Shown: in pieces, positions 27,128 to 38,870 of the stretch | How positions within the stretch are numbered: the stretch's first letter is position 1 | How the letters are laid out: each line of letters begins with the position of its first letter | Source of the DNA: Glossina fuscipes | Lineage: Eukaryota > Arthropoda > Insecta > Diptera > Glossinidae | Length of the DNA stretch: 64,000 bases | NCBI RefSeq assembly: GCF_014805625.2 | Contig: NW_023998415.1 | Span: forward strand, 26,825,803 to 26,889,802 | Reading direction: 5' to 3' | Made by a program: the position numbers and the translations under genes | The notes under the pieces: generated by a model | Databases searched by the model: none | The model's input: only the letters and a program-made list of their open reading frames with translations | What the model was told of the DNA's origin: nothing

Positions 27128-27156
27128 TTGTGTGAGTACATTCCAAATGTTCTTTC

Positions 27157-30100
27157 TTAAAAAGTGAAAGGAGTATTGGGTTTATTGTAGTTGTAACCAT
27201 CAGGGCCAAAAGAACCGGAGTCTTCTCCAGTGCCTGGAATGGGATACGTGGGTTGAGAGCTAGGTCGTCCGGGTTGTGGTTTCGATCCTGGTCCTGGTCT
27301 AAATGGACTAATTTCATTATCGACAATAGGCGGATAGTCTGGTGGCCCTTGTGGCGGCTTCGGTGAAAGTCCAGGTTGTGGTCGAGGCTGATAAGTGGGT
27401 CCAGGCGGAGGCTGCTGTGGTCTACCGCCAGGTCCCTGTGGCCTTTGTAAAGTTCCATCTGGCGGCAAATATTCTTGACCGGGTAGCCCAGGTTGACCAG
27501 GCCGTGCAGGCTGTCCAGGGCGACCAGGTGAGTAGCCGGGCGTGCTAGGTTGAGATGGTCTTCCAGGCAGGCCGGGTGCACCGGTGCATCCAGGTTGCCC
27601 AGGAAAATTATTACAATCGGGTTGGCTAGGTGCACCAGGATGTCCAGGGTATCCAGGCTGGCCCGGTTGGAATCCACAACCCGGTTGACCTGGATATCCA
27701 GGTTGACCTTCACATCCTAAAGAGCTGGGTCTTCCAGGGATGCCCGGTTGGGAAGGAGTATATCCGGGCTGTCCAGGTCGGCCACCAGGTTGACTTGGGC
27801 GAGCCGGTGTTGCAGAACATCCAGGTTGCGGGAAGGGGCCACTGCAATCTGGTTGAGCAGGTATACCTGGTCGGCCAGGTTGTGTAGGACCGCCGGGTTG
27901 GCTAGGGCTTCCATGGTATCCTGGTTGGCTGGGCTGACCAGGCTGACCAGGGCGTCCAGGCTGAGGTCCACATTCCGGCTGGCCGGATGATCCAGCTCGA
28001 CCATCACATCCGGAAGGACGCGGTCTGCCAGGACTACTCGGTTGGGTAGGGCCATGTCCAGGCTGTCCAGGTCGACCATTAGGTTGGCCTGGTCGTGTTG
28101 ATCCAGGACATCCAGGTGGTGGAGAAGGCCCACTGCAGTTGATTGGAGGCAAGCCTGGTCGGCTAGGTTGTCCAGAAAAACCAGGTTGACCAGGGCGACC
28201 AGGGTATCCAGGTTGAGGTCCTTGGGTTGGTCCTCCTGGTGGCAAGTATTCTTGACCAGGGCGTCCAGGTCGTCCAGGCTGTGCTGGTATAGACGGCTGA
28301 CTGGGCTGTCCGGGGAAACCAGGTTGAGTAGTTTGACCGGGAAAGCTAGGCTGTACAGATGGCTGCCCAGGCAAGCCAGGTTGATTAGGACCCACATTTT
28401 GGCCAGGAATTCCAGGTTGTCCAGGGCGACTAGGTGCGCTAGGTTGAGACGGTCTTCCAGGCAGGCTGGGTCTACCAGGGCATCCAGGCTGTCCAGGTGA
28501 ACTGCTGCAATCAGGTTGGCTAGGCACTCCGCCAGGATATCCAGGTTGATCAGGCTGACTAGGACCTCCAGGTAAAAGTCCACATCCCGGTTGACCTGGA
28601 AAACCAGGTTGGCCACCACATCCTGAAGGCCCAGGCCTTCCAGGAGTACTAGGTTGGGACGGGCTATATCCAGGTTGTCCAGGTCGACCAGGCTGACTTG
28701 GTCGGGGGCATCCGGGTGGCGGGGAAGGACCGCTACAATCTGGTTGACTAGGTGCACCAGGCCGGCTTGGCTGTACAGGAGTACTAGGTTGACCAGGGCG
28801 CCCCGGATAACCGGGTTGGTCTGGTAGTGGTCTTTGAGGTGAGCCATCTGGAGGAAGGTATTCCTGACCTGGGCGACCTGGCTGTCCAGGGGTAGCGGGT
28901 TGTCCGGGCCGACTGGGAAAGCCAGGTTGGGCGGGACGACTGGGGGAGCTAGGTTGATAAGGTGGCTGGCCAGGTAAACCAGGCTGGCCAGGCTGGCTTG
29001 GGCGGCTAGGGCGACCAGGTGGATAAGTAGGTTGGCCAGGAGTTCCAGGTTGAGCAGGGCGACCAGGTGAATAACCAGGTGTACTAGGTTGTCCAGGTCT
29101 TCCGGGTAACACGGGTGCACCAGGGCATCCAGGTTGACCTGGCGAACTACCGCAGTCGGGTTGGACAGGTCGAGAAGGTTGACCAGGGTATCCAGGTTGA
29201 CCAGGTCGAGAAGGTTGACCAGGGTATCCAGGTTGACCAGGTCGAGAAGGTTGACCAGGGTATCCAGGCTGACCAGGTCGAGAAGGTTGACCAGGGTATC
29301 CAGGTTGACCAGGATATCCAGGTTGTCCAGGCTGGCTAGGAACACCTGGTTGAAGCCCGCATCCTTGTTGACCTGGATATCCAGGTTGACCATCACATCC
29401 AGAAGAGCCAGGACTTGCTGGACTACTAGGTTGAGAAGGGCCGTATCCAGGCTGCCCAGGCTGTCTAGGTGGAGTAGGACATCCTGGTGGTGGAGAGGGA
29501 CCGCTACAATCTTGGTGTCCAGGTCCACTGGGTCGTCCAGGAACATCAGGCTGACCAGGGCGCCCATGCTGCCCGGGTTGAGGTCTTGACGGTGTGCCAT
29601 CCGGAGGAAGGTATTCTTGACCAGGACGTCCAGGTTTTCCAGGTGAAGTAGGCTGACTTGGGCGACCAGGGTAGCTAGGGGATCCAGATGGTTGTCCAGG
29701 CGATGTGGGTTGACCAGGCACACTGGGTCTAAAACCGGGTTGCTGGGGTGTTGCTGGTAGACCAGGTCTTTCAGGCAAGCCCGTTGAACCGGGGCATCCA
29801 GGCTGTGAAGGATTACTTCTACAATCGGGCTGGCTGGGTGTTACAGGCTGACTAGGCCGTGCGGGATATCCAGGTTGACCACCATAGCCGGGTTGTCCGG
29901 AAGGGCGGTATCCAGGTTGACCAGGTCGACCAGGTGCGTCGGGGCATCCAGGCTGTGGCGTAGGGCCACTGCAATCCGGTAATCCAGATTGACCGTAGCC
30001 AGGGCCTCCAGGCAGTCCAGGTCCAGGTCGCGCAGGTTGGGACGGAGCGCCATAATTATATCCAGGCTGACCGGAGGAAGTAGGCTGTCCAGGACGTCCG

Positions 30101-31453
30101 GGTTGACCAGGAACTCCTGATGGGGCACCATACCCAGGCTGAAAAGGTTGTGTTGCAGGGCCACTATATGCAGGCTGCCCAGGTTGACCGGGTTGTGAAG
30201 GGGCACCATAACCAGGAGAAGGTCCTGATGGCTGTCCCGATGGGCCACCATATGCAGGCTGCCCAGGTTGACCAGGTTGTGAAGGCGCACCATAACCAGG
30301 AGATGGTCCTGATGGCTGCCTTGATGGGCCACCAAGCGTAGGTTGTCCAGGTCGGCTAGGTCCTGATGGTTGCCCTGGTTGACCACCATATCCAGATTCT
30401 GGCTGGCCGGCGCTACCCGGTTGTCCAGGTATCCCATATCCAGTTTGGCCAGGTCGTCCCACGCCAGGACTGCCAGGCTGACCAGGTTGTCCAGGTGCAC
30501 CATAACCAGATGACGGTCTTGATGGCGGTGGTATTGGTCGTTGAATATCAGTTTCTTCTATTCTATTATCCGAAGGAGGGGAAGGAAATGGCACATTTGG
30601 CAGTTTATAATGATAACCATCTTCACGCAAATCAGTATCTAGATGCGAGACATCCGCCCTAGTTCCATTGGCTACCAACAGAGTTAGCAGCAATATAAGT
30701 AAATTCTAAAAAACGGATGGAAAGAAAGTGCAGAAATCTATTAACATTTTTAATAAAAACAAGAAAAATATTTAGATCGATAATCTAACTTGAAGATTGT
30801 ATGCAATTGAATACTATATTTGTTATCAGAGTTTTCTTAGGTAATTTTAATATATAAAAGTTATTACACTCTTAGATGGCCGTTCAGCTATAAATTTTAC
30901 TTTGCAATGCATTGGAATAATCAAAGTGATATCCATATCAAAACATCAAGATAATATCTGCCTTGTTAATACACGCTATTTGCTGTCATCACTACCAGCC
31001 AGCCAATTTAGACGATTCGAATTTAACAGCTTGTAAAGCCCTTCTACTGAAGCAAATCAAACACACTACAAACATCGTTAGATTACTTAACATTAACAAC
31101 AACGACAAAAAAGTTGCAAAACCCATAATGTTTTTAGAAAATCTCATTGCATATATTATGTTAATATTCGTCACGAATTTTTTAATACAAAAAACAAATA
31201 ATTCGGGCGCAAATTTTCATATGATGTGAATTAAACGGATCATCGGGAATATCGTTAACTTTGGAAATTGAGTAATTTTCGCATTTCGATTAAGTTTTAA
31301 AAGGAGACGTGATGATGCAAATTTGAACACTTTAGATTTTTGAAAATGTCAAACACAGGTACTGAAGTCATTTGCAACACTATTTATAAATGAAATCAGC
31401 GTACTTTGCCTCGCAAGCACTTTACCAATTTTTAGGGGAAACAAACTTACCAT
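27157..31453 (-). CDS. Large secreted Pro/Gly/Gln-rich repeat protein, cuticle- or mucin-like, two exons
   Basis: The initiator ATG (31453-31451) is followed directly by a GTAAGT donor (31450-31445). A TTTTTTAG acceptor ends at 30706, and exon 2 (30705-27157) is one uninterrupted frame. The joined protein is about 1183 residues and starts MNLLILLLTLLVANGTRA, a clean signal peptide. The mature chain opens with DGYHYKLPNVPF (residues 30-41) and ends with DGYNYNKPNTPFTF (1170-1183). The two ends thus carry the same DGYxYxxPxxPF motif. Between them lie over 1000 residues of low-complexity sequence built from P-G-Q-P-like triplets. It contains thirteen short two-cysteine modules of three kinds (such as CSGPSPPPGC, CDGQPGYPGQQGC and CGSSPGQPGC) and four EYLPPDG-like blocks. 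No transmembrane segment or enzyme domain is visible. The design suggests an extracellular structural or lining protein (cuticle, glue, mucin or peritrophic), but the tissue cannot be read from sequence. The small gene at 5.8-6.7 kb has the same first-exon layout and a related motif. Other-frame ORFs over this region are by-products of its short-period repeats. Confidence 0.85.
29167..29310 (-). repeat. Four tandem 36-nt units inside the large secreted-protein gene
   Basis: Direct 36-nt units begin at 29167, 29203, 29239 and 29275 and are nearly identical. Each encodes the twelve-residue unit YPGQPSRPGQPG in frame. The near identity suggests recent expansion or homogenisation by unequal exchange. 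There are no spacers, so this is not a CRISPR-type array. Confidence 0.9.
30117..30345 (-). repeat. 84-nt in-frame repeat units near the N-terminal part of the secreted protein
   Basis: A segment coding for GYGAPSQPGQPGQPAYGGPS recurs with an 84-nt spacing (for example from 30201 and from 30285), with a more diverged neighbour copy. This is a second, older repeat level in the same coding exon. Confidence 0.7.
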
Positions 31454-31647
31454 ATTTACTTTATTTCCAATTAAAGATTTCTATGAATCTCTTAATGGCG
31501 TGCTGAATATGTTTGTTGTTCTTCTTTTCTTTTCTAATTTTTTTTCGCTTTATTAATCCATAAATGCTAATTATTGTTAGGAATACCGCCGCCGCGTTTA
31601 ATTAAACGTTACAAAGTCGTATGTTCACAGTTGGGAATTCAAATTGC

Positions 31648-31653
31648 GAATGA
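31648..31653 (-). promoter_or_regulatory. Candidate initiator (transcription start) of the large secreted-protein gene
   Basis: TCATTC on the minus strand matches the insect initiator consensus TCAKTY. The likely +1 is the A at 31651, placed correctly relative to the TATA-like box at 31688-31681. Confidence 0.4.
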
Positions 31654-31680
31654 TGCAGCTAGAGTTCTCCCTTTGCTAAT

Positions 31681-31688
31681 TTATATAA
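31681..31688 (-). promoter_or_regulatory. Candidate TATA box of the large secreted-protein gene
   Basis: The minus strand reads TTATATAA here, roughly 30-35 nt upstream of an initiator-like TCATTC at 31653-31648. This fits an arthropod TATA plus TCAKTY core promoter. It would give a 5' UTR of about 200 nt before the ATG at 31453. This is motif-based inference only. Confidence 0.45.
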
Positions 31689-31956
31689 AATCCATTGTAA
31701 GGAATGCCCAAGTAGCTGAGCAGCGAAACAAAAATCTCTTAGCTTGTGAGATTTTTGCAGTTGTTGTTTTCAGTTCGAAAAAAAAAACTGCTTACACGCA
31801 TACATATATTTATATTTATATATATATATATATACACATAAATATATACAGATATTCCTCTTAACTCACCGGAGACGTCTTTATTTATTATTGTAACTTA
31901 AAAATAAAGAAAACAAAAACAGCACAAAATTTTTATTTAGTAAATCTGTGTGCGTC

Positions 31957-31957
31957 T

Positions 31958-31990
<33 letters not shown>
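31957..31990. repeat. (TG)n/(CG)n microsatellite upstream of the large secreted-protein gene
   Basis: A TG run followed by CGCGCG, a potential alternating purine-pyrimidine tract about 300 nt upstream of the proposed start site. Confidence 0.9.
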
Positions 31991-31993
<3 letters not shown>

Positions 31994-32120
31994 ATGTGCA
32001 CACATATCTAATACATGTATGACCGTATGCATATATACGCGTTATATCGTTTTAGCTTTGCTGTACGGTTGCAGAATAGTAGACGACTAGATCTCTGTGT
32101 CATACCTTACGTTTTGGCTG

Positions 32121-32154
<34 letters not shown>

Positions 32155-32699
32155 GAAGAATGTTTATAACTTTTTGTTTCTTAAGGGAGATTTTCTACTC
32201 TCCTCCCATTGCCACACATACATACAGAATCACATAGACATAAATACGGCAGTCACTAATCTGTTCCAATCACAAACACAGTAAAGCTTTATTTGGTCTT
32301 TCAAATGCTTCTTAGCTTGTGAAGCCGATTCTTTATAATTACAACTCATCAGCAGCTAGTCTGCAATAATATGACAATACTTGGCAATAAGCGTCAATTG
32401 CAAGTTATTAGCAAAGATGTCAAAAAAAGCCTTTCAAGAACATTACTACATCATTCGTAGGTTTTATGAACCATAGTTAACACTTCGTTTTGTAGAAGAC
32501 TAAATCGATTTAAAATTGGGTTTTAATTAAAATGAAATAAGTATGCAAGTATATATAGGCATACACAAAATTGATCTCGAATTATGTTTATGTTTTGTCT
32601 ATATATGGAACGGATTTCGAGTGACACACATATACCCAAACAGGTATTTGATCTCACTATATTTATGTACATATTATAGATATCACTGTATATGTTTGT

Positions 32700-32960
32700 G
32701 TGTGTGTTCTTTGTATCCTTCACGAAAGGATCAGGGATGTATTCATTCTGTCGAAACGTTTGCAACGTCCAGAAGGAAGCTTCAGAGACGCCAAAAAGTA
32801 TATCAATTCTTGATTGGCATCAAATTCTGAATCGATTTAAGCATGTCGCGCTGTCTAATGTCTGATGTAAACATTCTCCAGGCGGCAAAAATGAAGCTAT
32901 CAACTTAAAGTTACAATAAAAGTCTTTGCACGCAGATTGGTAATCAAAAGGGGCCAAATC
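32700..32960 (-). repeat. Inverted fragment of the dispersed TATACCC-family repeat
   Basis: The reverse complement reads CGTCTCTGAAGCTTCCTTCTGG and GACATGCTTAAATCGATTC, matching the right half of the 22.0-kb copy. The fragment continues to a CCCGATTTGGCCCC-like stretch. Confidence 0.65.
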
Positions 32961-33179
32961 GGGCGAAGGACCTACAGTATTACTACAGTAAACTGATGAA
33001 ATCTTTGTTGCTCAGCCGGAATAAAAAATTGGTTTTTAGCTGATTACTTTTAAACTACACAAGATATATGTACAAAAATTGCATTGTATATTCTATAGAC
33101 GATACTGGCCGCACCTACTTAATTTTAAAATAATTTTATACTTTTCTTCAAAACTTGCATAACGCTTAGAAGCAAACTT

Positions 33180-33340
33180 TAAAAGCCTCATAAGGTATCT
33201 AAGTTTTTGGCAAATTTCAAACTCAAAATGCACCTAAGCACAGTCCTCTTTTCATCTGTCTATCTGTCCGTCTGCGCAACCGTGCAGTATCTATGGTAAA
33301 CATTCTCCCATTCGCAAAAATGAAGATGCTGCCTACAAAC
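33180..33340 (-). repeat. Inverted short fragment of the dispersed TATACCC-family repeat
   Basis: The reverse complement contains GCGAATGGGAGAATGTTTACC followed by a GACGGACAGATAGACAG-like run, as in the middle of the family. It is short and diverged. Confidence 0.5.
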
Positions 33341-34608
33341 GTACAAGAGTATTTGACAAAAAATACAACACACGCCACCCTTCTATGTAACAAAAACTAT
33401 GAATATGTTTTTTGCTTGTTACCCGTAAACTACAACACATACACCACATCAATTTCCGCTTTTATGCTTACAATGACATATATCGCCCGTCCCCATCCAA
33501 TATTATATTATTAGAATATGAAAATTTAGTTCTTTTTCTTTTTTCTTGGGATCGCGGTGATGGATGTAGAAGATTCGAGAGCCGTCCACTTTAAACAGTG
33601 GGGGCCTTAACCCGCTGAAATCCTAATACACTCCTCTTCCTAGCCTATAACACGACCGCTTGGGTATACCTATAAATGGGTTATCGTTCAGGTACTATCT
33701 ATGCGCCTAATTTAACGCTTCTTGTTTCTTTGTTTCTTTAATATGTTTGAGATAAACAGTACTGCCGCTCTCTGTTTTATTAAGTTGTGCAAAGTGCTTG
33801 ACACGACTTTGTTGGGGAGAGAATACTCATCAATTTCCGTCTGTTGTCTTTGTCGTTTGCTTTGCATGTGCGTGTTTGTATTTATGTTTGCGTACAATAA
33901 TTTTTTGACCAAACCAACCAACAATTACACACATAAAATATTATGTATTCAATTAAAGAATCATATATAAATTGCATTTAAGAGCGAATTAAAGAACATT
34001 CAAAAAAAAAAACAACAAATCAATGAGTTTTAAAAATTACTTGCGATAGATAGATAGATAATTAATTTATATAAAAAGTTACAAGAGTTAGTTTTCACAT
34101 TTGGTTTATCATAGGCACGTTCGCATTTCGTAACAGAAACTTCTTTTGTGTTGCGTAGCCTGTGAACTGAAACACATTCTAAGCTAGTTTAGAAGTAGTT
34201 AAAGATCGGGAACCAGAACGTAGACAGGCAGGCAGAAAATTTCAATTTTTTTCAGTAATCGATGACCTATTAATGACACGACAAAATTATAATTAACAAA
34301 CAACAAGCTGCTTAACGTGATAGGTGTTCGTTGTGGGCTACCTGCTGAAGGGAACAATTTCAATTTCCTTTAAATTCGATCGACTATTCATAATTAAAAC
34401 AAATTAACCGTAACAACAAACATAATTGATTATAAACAATTCTCTTCGATGGCGTAAATGCTTTACAAAATCAAAGTCGACAAAGTTAGCGATATTTCTA
34501 TTTTCATTCTAACGGCAAGATCGAACCCAGTTGGGTTGGATAGTTTCCGTAAAGAAGATATTGGTTGTTGTTTGCATCGCACGTGCAATAAAAGTAAACT
34601 TTTATTTC

Positions 34609-34646
<38 letters not shown>

Positions 34647-37581
34647 TCTAATATCAATGTGCTTATAGCATAAATATATATGTCTACACCTGATATTTAG
34701 CTCAGAGGTAAATGGGATTATTATGCTAAGACAATCAAATTAATTTTGTTTCATTTTCCTATCGGTCATTGACGTCACCTTGAATCTGTAAAGAGGAGAT
34801 GAGCTCATTAAACGAAAACCTTCATTCAGTGTGCGGGTTTTTTATGGAAAAGAATCTAAATGAAACTATAATGTTTAATTTATTAACATTTAGACATTTT
34901 ACTATTATTGTTATTATTAATGTTTTCTTCGCTTCTCTTTCTAAGCGATATTTTATAATTTATTTATTTATTTATATTTTTTTTCTTTTCATGATATTTC
35001 GTGTATGATACATCCTGTTGTTATTGTAGTGTATAAAAATGTGAAGAAAAAATTTGAAATTTCCAACAGCCAAAATTCCCGATGAATGCACATGTTCACG
35101 CCATTTAAAAATTATTATTTGTTAATGTATTTTAAGAAAACCATAGCACAAACAGCAGCAAGGGTATATCAACTGTCAGTTGTAACCAATCGAAATACTT
35201 AGTGGATCTGTATAAGAAGATTTTTATTTTGACTGAATAGCAGAAGAATTTCGTACCCATTCGTATCGATCAACAGTTGAGATATCTCTCTAAACTCGGC
35301 TTGGAATTGCTCCTCCTGAACTCTGAAGATGAATTCTGAAGAAGCCAAGATCACAATCCGCTAGCACTTCACGTGGCTAGAATGCTTGTTTGAAATTATT
35401 TAGGTAACTTCGTCATGTTGTACTATGTGCGACCACTTTGTCTTTTTCTATATCGTAACATTTGCGTAGAGTAGAAATATATATAGAGTATAGAGTTTAC
35501 AGGGACGAGTACAAACCCTGATTGTGACAATATTCTTTTTTCTTTCTTTTTTTTTTTTTCCTGAAAAGTACTCTTTATATAATTCGATAGATAGATATGT
35601 TACATACGACATACACATGTATATACCTTATTAATACATAACCATAGTTCATCTATATACGCTTGCGTAGAGCTTTTCGTAGGCGTTTCCGTATAAGGCA
35701 TCAAATCATTTTCTTGACTTAAACGTTTAGGTTTCTGACTTGGACAAAAATCAATAAGCGAATAGATAGGCATAAGAAGAATTGTGAAAGGGGAAAGGCA
35801 AAATTAGGCAGAGCGAGATATAAATTAAGGAGAAAGAGAAAATTGGAAGCGCAAATTGAAGGACGAACATGTACGAGAATAATAAGGATAGGTGCCTATA
35901 CATGGCTAGGATTAGTTAATCCAAAGGTAAGATCAATGCAAAATAGGTTATGTCTGTGTCTAAAAAATATTGATTCTAACTATTGTTATGTATATGTATT
36001 TGTCACCCTGTCGGGGGTTATGGTTTCGCCATTGGATCTACTGACGTTGATTTAAAACTTGCTTGCAATTATCGAACGAATGGTGAATATTAAGACCTAG
36101 GCTGTTTACTCAAACTAAATGATCGTCTGCACAACTTTCTCATACCTTACTAGGATGCGAGCAGTGCTCTTATCAGCTTCAGTTAAACAATAACATGCAT
36201 GCTAAGCTTACATTATTACCAAATTTTTTTGTGAAACATATTCGCTATTAAATGCTAAATGTATTCATTAAAAACAAAGAAGTACCAACAAGTGCACCCT
36301 GGATCTCTGCAGATTCGGACTAAAGTAATTAACAATAATAATATCTGTCTTGATTTTTTGTTTGTTTTTATTAAGCAGAAAGCAAAATGTGAAAAAAAAA
36401 AAAATTTGAAATTTTATTTTTTTAGTGAAACTAAATCAATCTGGAAACAAATAGGGATCATATATGTATATAACTGTAAGCAGAAGTAATCGTTAAAGTG
36501 ACAAAGCAGTGGATAAAATGTTTTTATTTGAGATCAGATTTTTATATAAATGCTCTAAAGTTTGGCTATAACAATTGTTATTAAAGTTTGCAATGATAAA
36601 AAATTCGTTGTTTTTTTCTTCTCTGTTGGTTTAATAATTTAACACAATGTTGTCTAAATTAACCAAAAAAAAAAAAAAAAAAAAAAACTAAAAAAAAGCG
36701 AAGAAGCAAAAACCAAAAACCAAAATCCCATACAATAATGTAATAGAGCTTAGCAAACATCTTAACGTTGTTGTTGTCGTTGTTACAATATTTGTCTGCT
36801 TTGCTTTTTTTTTTTTTCGTTTATATATCACTTGAAGCAACTTATTAACATATTGTGTTCGTCTACGGATCTTTCCGTTTTTTACATACATTTTTTCGTT
36901 TATTGTTTTTATTTTCATTTTTTTTCTTTCATCTTTTCTTAAGATTCATTTAATTAATTTGATGCACGTTTTATGTTGATGATGTTTTTCTTGCTCGCCT
37001 TAATGGTCTAAGAGTTGCTTGTTTTTGTCTGCATTATTACGAGGAGGAGGAGGAGGAGGACGACGAGGAGGAGGTTACAGTTTTAATATGCAAAATGTTA
37101 TGTTACGAGTTCTGATTATCTTAACCACTCATGAATTTTTATTAGCGCCGTCATAGCATGAATACATTTAACAAAAAAAAAAAAACACAAATTTTTTTTG
37201 GAGTTTGTTTCGTTTCAGGACTGAGATACCGCAATAAATGAAATAATAATTTTCGCTATTAAGATTATTTAGATATTTGACGATACGAAAAATAAATTTG
37301 TCAGCGTATTCTTCTGCTTTAAGAAACCTTTTTTGTTTCGAATTTTAAAAACGGTTTGCCTTAAGCTTGCAAAAGACTTAAGCAACAAACTCAATCAAAT
37401 GCACATATTATCCAAATAACGTACGTAGGTACTACGAAATATTTTCATAAACATTTACAAAAAAACGAGTGTCGAGCATATCGAAAAATCTTTATTTGTT
37501 AATACTTTCGCGACGTATGAATTTCAGTCATAAATGGGTTCTTGAACATATATATTGATTTTTGTTTTTGGTTTTGTGCAA

Positions 37582-38146
37582 TTGTTATCGAAAAATTTTT
37601 TATATTCTCTGCGAATCCTGCCTAATAGCATCGGACCGTTGCCAACTAACATTTGCATCTCAGCGGCAGCGAAAATCTTACAAAATAATAATTAAGAAAA
37701 TTTGTTTCAAGTCCCTTGCTATTATTATTATTATTACTTACTTTACTTACCAGAAAAAATCAAATTCTTGGATTAACTAACGTAGTTTAACCACTAGCAG
37801 CCAAGACTCTCGGCTCGGTTTTCAAAGAAGTCTAGGCTTTGGTTAGTCTAGTCGTTTTGATAAAGTTGCATATTTCACTGATTAAATGTGAATGTTCGAA
37901 CAGTGCAAAGCGTTTCGCTTCCAAAAAGTATGCTTTTAATTGTAAAATTTTTCCCCCAATTTCACGCTGGGGTAATAGGTTTTTTTGGGGATACATTGGT
38001 GCCTGGCAAAAGACGAATATTTTTAAAGATACAATGAATTGATTTAAACAAATTCCTGGAACGTATCAAGCAATTCGAGTAAGACTTTAATGCACTTTTC
38101 TATATCGCATAGATACAGAACAAAGTAAAAATAAATATACATGTAC

Positions 38147-38191
<45 letters not shown>
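37582..38191 (+). repeat. Left copy of a direct duplication beside the assembly gap
   Basis: It starts TTGTTATCGAAAAATTTTTT and runs into a TA repeat that reaches the gap. It matches 38292-38870 over its whole length with scattered substitutions (about ten in some 500 bp) and an insertion including a (TTA)n tract around 37690-37745. Confidence 0.85.
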
Positions 38192-38291
38192 NNNNNNNNN
38201 NNNNNNNNNNNNNNNNNNNNNNNNNNNNNNNNNNNNNNNNNNNNNNNNNNNNNNNNNNNNNNNNNNNNNNNNNNNNNNNNNNNNNNNNNNN
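38192..38291. other. Assembly gap of 100 N
   Basis: Exactly 100 ambiguous bases, the usual placeholder for a gap of unknown size. It is entered from a TA microsatellite on the left and leaves into the second copy of the duplicated segment. Confidence 0.98.
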
Positions 38292-38832
38292 TTGTTATCG
38301 AAAAATTTTTTATATTCTCTGCGAATCCTGCCTAATAGCATCGGACCGTTGCCAGCTAACATTTGCATCTCAGCGGCAGCGAAAATCTTACAAAATTTGT
38401 TTCAAGTCCCTTACCAGAAAAAATCAAATTCTTGGATTAACTAACGTAGTTTAACCACTAGCAGCCAAGACTCTCGGCTCTGTTTTCAAAGAAGTCTAGG
38501 CTTTGGTTAGTCTAGTCGTTTTGATAAAGTTGCATATTTCACTGATTAAATGTGAATGTTCGAACAGTGCAAAGCGTTTGGCTTCCACAAAGTATGCTTT
38601 TAATTGTAAAATTTTTCCCCCAATTTCACGCTGGGGTAATAGGTTTTTTTGGGGATATCTTGGTGTCTGGCAAAAGACGAATATTTTTAAAGATACTATG
38701 AATTGATTTAAACAAATTCCTGGTACGTATCAAGCAATTCGAGTAAGACTTTAATGCACTTTTCTATATCACATAGATACAGAACAAAGTAAAAATAAAT
38801 ATACATGTACTATATATATATATACATATGTA

Positions 38833-38867
<35 letters not shown>

Positions 38868-38870
38868 CCT
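38292..38870 (+). repeat. Right copy of the direct duplication beside the assembly gap
   Basis: It begins with the same TTGTTATCGAAAAATTTTTT as 37582 and continues colinearly to the TA repeat near 38.84-38.87 kb. Both copies hold the same 67-codon open frame, but this reflects the duplication and not coding pressure. Confidence 0.85.

Noticed and set aside
29167..29310. Regular 36-nt repeats resembling a CRISPR array
   Set aside because: Units are contiguous without spacers, lie in frame inside a coding exon, and the genome is eukaryotic.
27717..29723. A 668-codon open frame and several others in alternative frames and on the opposite strand over the secreted-protein gene
   Set aside because: They arise because the true coding sequence repeats with a period that is a multiple of three and lacks stops in several frames. 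The shadow products have no start context or signal peptide, whereas the chosen frame has a signal peptide, splice-compatible start and matching end motifs.
37839..38706. The same 67-codon open frame present in both duplicated segments (37839-38042 and 38503-38706)
   Set aside because: Its apparent conservation simply reflects the duplication across the gap. Substitutions change residues as readily as not, and no domain is recognisable.
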